Both the position numbers and the translations under genes were made by a program. This document shows, in pieces, positions 31,798 through 36,243 of a DNA stretch of 36,243 bases. The stretch covers positions 1 to 36,243 of the forward strand of contig CAMOGQ010000020.1 in NCBI GenBank assembly GCA_946614165.1, written 5' to 3'. The notes beneath the pieces are model-generated. The model saw nothing but the letters and a program-made list of their open reading frames with translations, had not been told where the DNA came from and searched no databases. Positions within the stretch are counted from its first letter, which is position 1; every line of letters starts with the position of its first letter. The stretch comes from an uncultured Lachnospiraceae bacterium (GTDB lineage Bacteria; Bacillota; Clostridia; Lachnospirales; Lachnospiraceae).

Positions 31798-32829
31798 TTA
31801 CATGATCCTGACGATCCAGCCTTCGGGAGCTTCGATCCTGCCCATCTGGATGCCTGTCAGAGTATCGTAGAGCTTCTGCATGGTGGGGCCCATCTTCTCC
31901 ATACCGCTGGGGAATGCGATATCCTCGCCGTGGTCATTGATCATGCCGACAGGAGAAATGACGGCTGCGGTGCCGCACAGGCCGCACTCCACGAAGTTGC
32001 CTTCTTTGACTTCCTGCAGGGTGACTTCCCTCTCCGTGACCTTGAGGCCCAGATAGTTCTCTGCCACATAGTGGATGGAACGGCGGGTGATGGAAGGAAG
32101 GATGGATGTGGATGCGGGGATGACCAGGTTGCCGTCTGCGTCCACGAAGATGATGTTGGCGCCGCCGGTCTCTTCGATTCTGGTCCTGGTTCCGGGATCC
32201 AGATAGATGTTCTCGGCAAAGCCCTTCTTATGGGCGTCCACGATGGCATGCAGGCTCATGGCATAGTTGAGGCCGGCCTTGATGTGGCCTGTTCCTCTGG
32301 GGGCCGCACGGTCGAAATCGGAAACACGAACGTAGATGGGCTTTGCGCCGCCCTTGAAGTAAGGGCCTACGGGCGTAACGAAGATACGGAACATGTAGTC
32401 GTCCGCGGGCTTGACGCCGATGACGGGGCTGATGCCGAACATCATGGGTCTTACATACAGAGTGGCGCCGGAACCGTAGGGGGGAACCCATGCGGCGTTG
32501 GCTCTGACGGTCTCAACGACAGCGTCCACGAAACGGTCTTCGGGGAAGGCGGGCATTTCAAGACGGGCTGCGGAATCAGCCATTCTGGATGCGTTCAGGT
32601 CGGGGCGGAAGCATACGATGTGGCCGTCCTCGGTCTCATATGCCTTCAGTCCCTCAAAAACGGACTGGGAATAGTGAAGTACGCCTGCGTCTTCGCTCAT
32701 GACGATCTTATCGTCTGTAATCAGAGCACCGTCGTCCCATGCGCCGTTCTGGAACATAGAAACATAGCGGTAATCTGTCACATGATAGGCAAATCCAAGG
32801 TTGCCCCAGTCAAGATTCTTCTTTTCCAT
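31798..32829 (-). CDS. ilvE: Branched-chain amino acid aminotransferase
   Basis: PLP-dependent transamination of leucine, isoleucine and valine with 2-oxoglutarate. The 343-residue length fits the type II family found in Firmicutes and eukaryotes. The PLP lysine is K184 in GTGHIKAGLNYA; other family marks are SVFEGLKAY, LYVRPMMFG and ECGLCGTAAVISPVG, whose Cys-x-x-Cys pair (CGLC) is typical of this type. AGGAGG precedes the ATG. It is a single-gene unit with its own promoter and terminator. Confidence 0.96.
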   Translation of the reverse strand: MEKKNLDWGNLGFAYHVTDYRYVSMFQNGAWDDGALITDDKIVMSEDAGVLHYSQSVFEGLKAYETEDGHIVCFRPDLNASRMADSAARLEMPAFPEDRFVDAVVETVRANAAWVPPYGSGATLYVRPMMFGISPVIGVKPADDYMFRIFVTPVGPYFKGGAKPIYVRVSDFDRAAPRGTGHIKAGLNYAMSLHAIVDAHKKGFAENIYLDPGTRTRIEETGGANIIFVDADGNLVIPASTSILPSITRRSIHYVAENYLGLKVTEREVTLQEVKEGNFVECGLCGTAAVISPVGMINDHGEDIAFPSGMEKMGPTMQKLYDTLTGIQMGRIEAPEGWIVRIM

Positions 32830-32872
32830 TTGTCAATGTCCTCCTGATACTTGAAACATAATTATTATCGGT

Positions 32873-32944
32873 CCGATTTATCGGGCTAATCCTTTACAGC
32901 GATAAAACTTTAGCTATTATAAATCGGCCTTTCGTATTTTTCCA
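32873..32944 (-). promoter_or_regulatory. ilvE promoter with 9-bp inverted repeat
   Basis: On the minus strand TGGAAA (32939-32944), 17 bases, then TATAAT (32916-32921). CCGATTTAT (32873-32881) and ATAAATCGG (32919-32927) form a perfect inverted repeat; the second arm overlaps the -10 box, so a repressor or RNA-structure control is possible. No T-box element was recognised. Confidence 0.55.
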
Positions 32945-33002
32945 GTATTTTTAGAAGGCATCTTGAAAAAACCGCATGTTTTTTGGGAGAAATCCGGCCT
33001 TT

Positions 33003-33710
33003 TCAGCCTTTTTTCTCCTCTCCGGCATGGTCCAGGCGGTACTGGCGGCAGCCTTTCTGAAGGAAACACTCCCCGCATCTGGCCCTGGGGGCCTTGCAGA
33101 TCTCCCTTCCGAGAGCTATGCCCTGGAGGTTTATGAGGATCCAGTGGTCCTCGGGAAGGACTTCCATAAGGTCGTATTCCACCTTCACGGGGTCTGTCTG
33201 GTCCGTCAGGCCAAGGCGCCCTGCCACCCGCTTCACATGGGTGTCCACCACGATGGAGCTTAATCCGAAGACGTTGCCCCGGACCACGTTGGCGGTCTTT
33301 CTGCCCACCCCCGGAAGGCTGGTCAGATCCTCTATGGAGGAGGGAAGGACCCCGCCGTAGTCGGAAAGGAGCTTTTCTGCCGCCCCGATCAGGCTCTTTG
33401 CCTTATGGTGGTAAAAGCCCGTGGAGTGGATGTCCTCTTCCATCTCCTGAAGGTCCGCCTCCGCAAAGGATTGAAGGTCCGGATATTTGACGAAGAGATC
33501 CTTTGTCACCATGTTGACCCGGGCGTCGGTGCACTGGGCCGAGAGGATGGTGGAAAAAAGGAGCTGCCAGGGCTTTTCCCGGTCAAATTCCAGATAGGTG
33601 TGAAGGTCCGTGCCGTAGCGCGCATCCAGCTCCGGCAGGATAAGGGAAAGCCTTTCCCGGATGGTCATGCCGTCTTCCTGGACTCTGTCCAGCTTCTCCT
33701 GGTTCTGCAT
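33003..33710 (-). CDS. nth: Endonuclease III
   Basis: DNA glycosylase/AP lyase that removes oxidised pyrimidines. The 235-residue protein has the helix-hairpin-helix LPGVGRKTANVV with the catalytic Lys138, catalytic Asp156 in VVDTHVKR, and the [4Fe-4S] ligands C205-x6-C212-x2-C215-x5-C221. It is about 20 residues longer than E. coli Nth, mainly at the N-terminus. GGAGG precedes the ATG; a second Met at residue 15 is possible but has no ribosome site. It stands alone between the galK terminator and ilvE. Confidence 0.96.
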   Translation of the reverse strand: MQNQEKLDRVQEDGMTIRERLSLILPELDARYGTDLHTYLEFDREKPWQLLFSTILSAQCTDARVNMVTKDLFVKYPDLQSFAEADLQEMEEDIHSTGFYHHKAKSLIGAAEKLLSDYGGVLPSSIEDLTSLPGVGRKTANVVRGNVFGLSSIVVDTHVKRVAGRLGLTDQTDPVKVEYDLMEVLPEDHWILINLQGIALGREICKAPRARCGECFLQKGCRQYRLDHAGEEKKG

Positions 33711-33777
33711 AGCTGCCTCCCTGAAAACAAAAACAAAAAATCAAACAGCAAAAAAACAGCAAAGATCAAACAGTAAA

Positions 33778-33816
33778 GAAAAACAGAAAGGAAAAACAGA
33801 AAAGAAAAACAGAAAA
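33778..33816. repeat. Three tandem 13-bp A-rich repeats
   Basis: GAAAAACAGAAAR occurs three times in a row (33778-33790, 33791-33803, 33804-33816; the last two identical). It is part of an approximately 100-base A-rich tract (33723-33828) with further CAAACAG motifs, between the galK terminator and nth. Confidence 0.75.
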
Positions 33817-33858
33817 CAATAAAACAAACGCGGCATGCATAACCAGCAGCATGCCGCG
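33817..33858 (-). terminator. Terminator of galK
   Basis: A 10-bp perfect stem CGCGGCATGC (33829-33838) with 33849-33858 and a 10-base loop. On the minus strand it enters TTTGTTTTATTGTTTT. Confidence 0.88.
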
Positions 33859-33909
33859 CTTATTATTTCTCAGTTCACTGTCTTTCCCCGGCCTTAAGGG
33901 GAGCCTTTC

Positions 33910-35088
33910 TTACAGCTCGCAGGGGCCGTTGCCGATGCCCAGCAGATAGAAGCTGGCGTCGTAGCCCACCTTTTCCCTGTAGACGGGACCGATCTTATCG
34001 ATGAATTCCTGCACTTCCTCGTTCTTTACGATGGAGACGGTGCAGCCGCCGAAGCCGCCGCCGGTGATCCTGCTGCCCAGAACGCCGGGAAGCTTCCAGG
34101 CTTCCTCAGCCAGGATATCCGCCTCGGGGCAGGAGGTCTCGTAGTCGTCCCTGAGGGATACGTGGGACTGGTTCATCAGCTTACCGAACTTTTCGATGTC
34201 GCCGTCCTTCAGGGCCTGTACAGCCTGGATGGTCCTCTGGTTCTCATAGACCGCGTGCTTTGCTCTTCTTCTGCAGACGGGGTCTGTGATCAGTTCCTTG
34301 TCAGCCTCGAACTCTTCGATGGACAGCTCTCCCAGGGCCTTGATATCGTATTTGGCCTGCATGTCCTTCAGGGCCTGGGCGCACTGGGCTCTTCTGGCGT
34401 TGTATTCGGAATCCACCAGGCTGTGCTTCTTGTTGGTGTTGGTGATCACCAGCTTCATGCCGTCCAGCTTCACGGGAGCGTACTCGAAGACCATGGTGTT
34501 GGTATCCAGGAAGATGGCGTTGTTCTCTCTGCCCATGGCGGAAGCGAACTGGTCCATGATGCCGCAGTTCATGCCGTTGTAGTTGTTCTCGGAATACTGG
34601 CCGATGAAAGCCAGATCCTGGTTGGTCACCTGGTCGAAGCCGTAGAGGGCGCGAATGGCAAAGCCCGTCACCACTTCCAGGGCTGCGGAGGAAGAAAGGC
34701 CCGCGCCGTTGGGGATGTCGCCGTAGATGGCCATGTCAAAGCCCCTGTCCAGCTTGCAGCCTCTGCCTTCGAAGGCCCAGACCACCCCCTTGGGATAGTC
34801 GGCCCACTGGCCGGTCCTGGCGGTATCCAGGTCGTCGATCAGGACTTCCGTGATGCCTGCCTTGGGGATGTTGACGGATGCAAAGCGGAGGGTCCTGTCC
34901 TCTCTCTTTCTGACTGCGGCGTAGCAGCCGATATCCAGGGCGCAGGGGAAGACGTGTCCTCCGTTATAGTCTGTGTGCTCGCCGATCAGGTTGACTCTGC
35001 CGGGGGCAAAAAAGACTCTGACGCCTTCGGTGTCACCGAAGCTCTCAGCAAAACCGGCCAGTACTTTTTCTTTTCCTTCTGATGCCAT
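33910..35088 (-). CDS. galK: Galactokinase
   Basis: Phosphorylates galactose with ATP to galactose 1-phosphate, the first step of the Leloir pathway. All GHMP-kinase marks are present in the 392 residues: GRVNLIGEHTDYNGG (30-44, with the catalytic Arg31), the phosphate loop PNGAGLSSSAALE (126-138), catalytic Asp179 in GIMDQFAS, and ITGGGFGGCTVS near the C-terminus. AGGAGGG precedes the ATG. galT and galE are not in the window; the gene forms its own unit with a strong promoter covered by an inverted repeat. Confidence 0.97.
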   Translation of the reverse strand: MASEGKEKVLAGFAESFGDTEGVRVFFAPGRVNLIGEHTDYNGGHVFPCALDIGCYAAVRKREDRTLRFASVNIPKAGITEVLIDDLDTARTGQWADYPKGVVWAFEGRGCKLDRGFDMAIYGDIPNGAGLSSSAALEVVTGFAIRALYGFDQVTNQDLAFIGQYSENNYNGMNCGIMDQFASAMGRENNAIFLDTNTMVFEYAPVKLDGMKLVITNTNKKHSLVDSEYNARRAQCAQALKDMQAKYDIKALGELSIEEFEADKELITDPVCRRRAKHAVYENQRTIQAVQALKDGDIEKFGKLMNQSHVSLRDDYETSCPEADILAEEAWKLPGVLGSRITGGGFGGCTVSIVKNEEVQEFIDKIGPVYREKVGYDASFYLLGIGNGPCEL

Positions 35089-35114
35089 AATACCCTCCTG
35101 AAGAATGCAGGAAA

Positions 35115-35176
35115 CCCTGCGGTAGGTTTATCGTTCTTACAGATAAAAGTGTACCGCAGGGCATTTTTCCTGTCAA
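35115..35176 (-). promoter_or_regulatory. galK promoter with 10-bp inverted repeat
   Basis: On the minus strand a perfect TTGACA (35171-35176), 17 bases, then TACACT (35148-35153). CCCTGCGGTA (35115-35124) and TACCGCAGGG (35152-35161) are perfect inverted arms 27 bases apart; one covers the spacer and edge of the -10 box, the other the 5' leader. Only one arm would be fully transcribed, so a DNA operator for a sugar-responsive repressor is more likely than an RNA hairpin. Confidence 0.65.
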
Positions 35177-35217
35177 AGTATTCGTGTTGCACGATTATGT
35201 AAATATGTTGCAGAGCC

Positions 35218-36075
35218 TTAAGGGTTTTTGAAGGCCAGGACGCCGATCAGGCCGGGCCCCGTATTGACGGCCATGGTGGCCGTGATCTGCTTGATGTAGA
35301 GGATCCTCTTGTTCCTGACCCTCTCCATGATCATCTTTTCCATCTCCCTGGCTTCCTCTTCGGCGTCGCCGTGGCCGATGATGATCCAGACCGGTGTGTC
35401 GCCGATGAATTTCACCACTTCGTCCAGCAGTTTTTTCTTGGCCATCTTGGCGCCCCGGATGGTGGCCACCGTATAATAGATGCCGTCCGTGTTGCAGGAA
35501 ATGATGGGCTTGAGACGCAGGGCCGTGCCCACGATGCTGGTCACCTTGCCGATCCTTCCGCCCCTCTGCAGATAGGCCAGGGTGTCCATGTAGAACATGA
35601 CCTTGGAATCCCAGATCTTGTCCTTAAGGCCCTGGCAGACCTCTTCGTAGCTGGCGCCGTTTCTGAGCCTGTAGGCCGCCCAGATGACAAAGATGCCCGT
35701 GCCCACGGAAACGTTCTTGGTATCGAAGGTGAAGATCTCCATGTCTTCGATCTCCTCGGCGCCCAGGCGGATGGCGTTGTAGGTGCCGGAGAGACCGGAG
35801 GAAATGCTGATGGCGATGATCTTCTCATAGCCCTCCCGGCGGATCCTTTCGATCATCTCCTGGACCTCCACGATGTTGGGGGTGGAGGTGGAGGGGAATT
35901 CCGCGGGGAAGCGGCGGTAGGTCATCAGGGGATCGATGTCTACTCCGTCCAGGTAGTCTTTTTCGGGATACATGATGTGCATGGGCAGGACATGGATCTC
36001 GGGATATTTCTGAAGGAACTCCGGCGCTACGTCGCAGGAAGAATCCGTCAGGACCGCTGTCTTCTGTTCGTTCAT
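35218..36075 (-). CDS. DegV family fatty-acid-binding protein
   Basis: DegV/FakB-like proteins bind a fatty acid and can present it to the FakA kinase. The 285-residue protein has the expected marks: TDSSCDVAPEF at the N-terminus, TSTPNIVEVQEMI, the ligand-binding SISSGLSGTYNA, and LAYLQRGGRIGK. No FakA partner is in the window. GGAGG precedes the ATG. A good promoter lies about 70-95 bases upstream, so it is expressed on its own. Confidence 0.93.
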   Translation of the reverse strand: MNEQKTAVLTDSSCDVAPEFLQKYPEIHVLPMHIMYPEKDYLDGVDIDPLMTYRRFPAEFPSTSTPNIVEVQEMIERIRREGYEKIIAISISSGLSGTYNAIRLGAEEIEDMEIFTFDTKNVSVGTGIFVIWAAYRLRNGASYEEVCQGLKDKIWDSKVMFYMDTLAYLQRGGRIGKVTSIVGTALRLKPIISCNTDGIYYTVATIRGAKMAKKKLLDEVVKFIGDTPVWIIIGHGDAEEEAREMEKMIMERVRNKRILYIKQITATMAVNTGPGLIGVLAFKNP

Positions 36076-36141
36076 GGCAGCCTCCAGATGTATGAATACC
36101 GGCCCGGAACCGGCATGTGGTTTTAAAAACGACTTTCATTT

Positions 36142-36170
36142 AGAATACTATCTTTGCCTGTGTCAGTCAA
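36142..36170 (-). promoter_or_regulatory. Promoter of the DegV gene
   Basis: On the minus strand TTGACT (36165-36170), 17 bases, then TATTCT (36142-36147), upstream of the DegV ribosome site. Confidence 0.6.
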
Positions 36171-36243
36171 GAATCACGGCTTTTCTCCCAGGACATACGC
36201 ATCAAATAACGTCCATCATCTTATGCCACAGCTGCTTTTGCAG

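Overview
The window looks like a piece of chromosome from a strictly anaerobic, fairly GC-rich member of the Clostridia, most likely Lachnospiraceae. The evidence is pyruvate:ferredoxin oxidoreductase with a 2[4Fe-4S] ferredoxin, indolepyruvate:ferredoxin oxidoreductase, PaaK with tandem-ACT proteins, MecA, DUF951, the gdpP-rplI-dnaB block, strong AGGAGG-type ribosome sites, and several TTG/GTG starts. No rRNA, tRNA, CRISPR array or insertion sequence was seen.

Layout, left to right. (1) 77-3507, minus: a GH18/SH3 cell-wall protein, the Sua5 tRNA-modification enzyme (TAATG overlap) and upp. (2) 3508-4169: a gene-free divergent region packed with inverted repeats. (3) 4170-9155, plus: mecA, nifJ and a ferredoxin. 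(4) 9327-11770, minus: paaK followed by two tandem-ACT genes; the second has a 9-codon leader ORF abutting its start. (5) 11912-15770, minus: gdpP-rplI-dnaB. (6) 16180-17287, minus: rpsF-ssb-rpsR. (7) 17602-19198, plus: sirtuin, DUF951 protein and a KDPG-type aldolase. (8) About 19360-21450, plus: a visibly AT-richer insert with a 26-codon micro-ORF, a 16-bp inverted repeat holding a doubled -10 box, and a 602-aa ATPase with a nuclease-like C-terminus. (9) 21712-31562, minus: an apparent six-gene run (nucleotidyltransferase, LicD, IorA, IorB, a 139-aa unknown, and a 1743-aa DUF4132-type protein). (10) 31798-36075, minus: ilvE, nth, galK and a DegV protein, in separate units with visible promoters and terminators.

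Metabolically, nifJ/ferredoxin and IorAB/PaaK belong together: 2-oxoacids are oxidised to acyl-CoA with ferredoxin as electron acceptor, and PaaK interconverts arylacetates and arylacetyl-CoA. In this genome the IorAB and PaaK/ACT parts, often adjacent elsewhere, lie about 16 kb apart. The least explained parts are the AT-rich ATPase/nuclease insert with its operator-like repeat and micro-ORF, and the DUF4132 giant with its small companion tied to iorAB.
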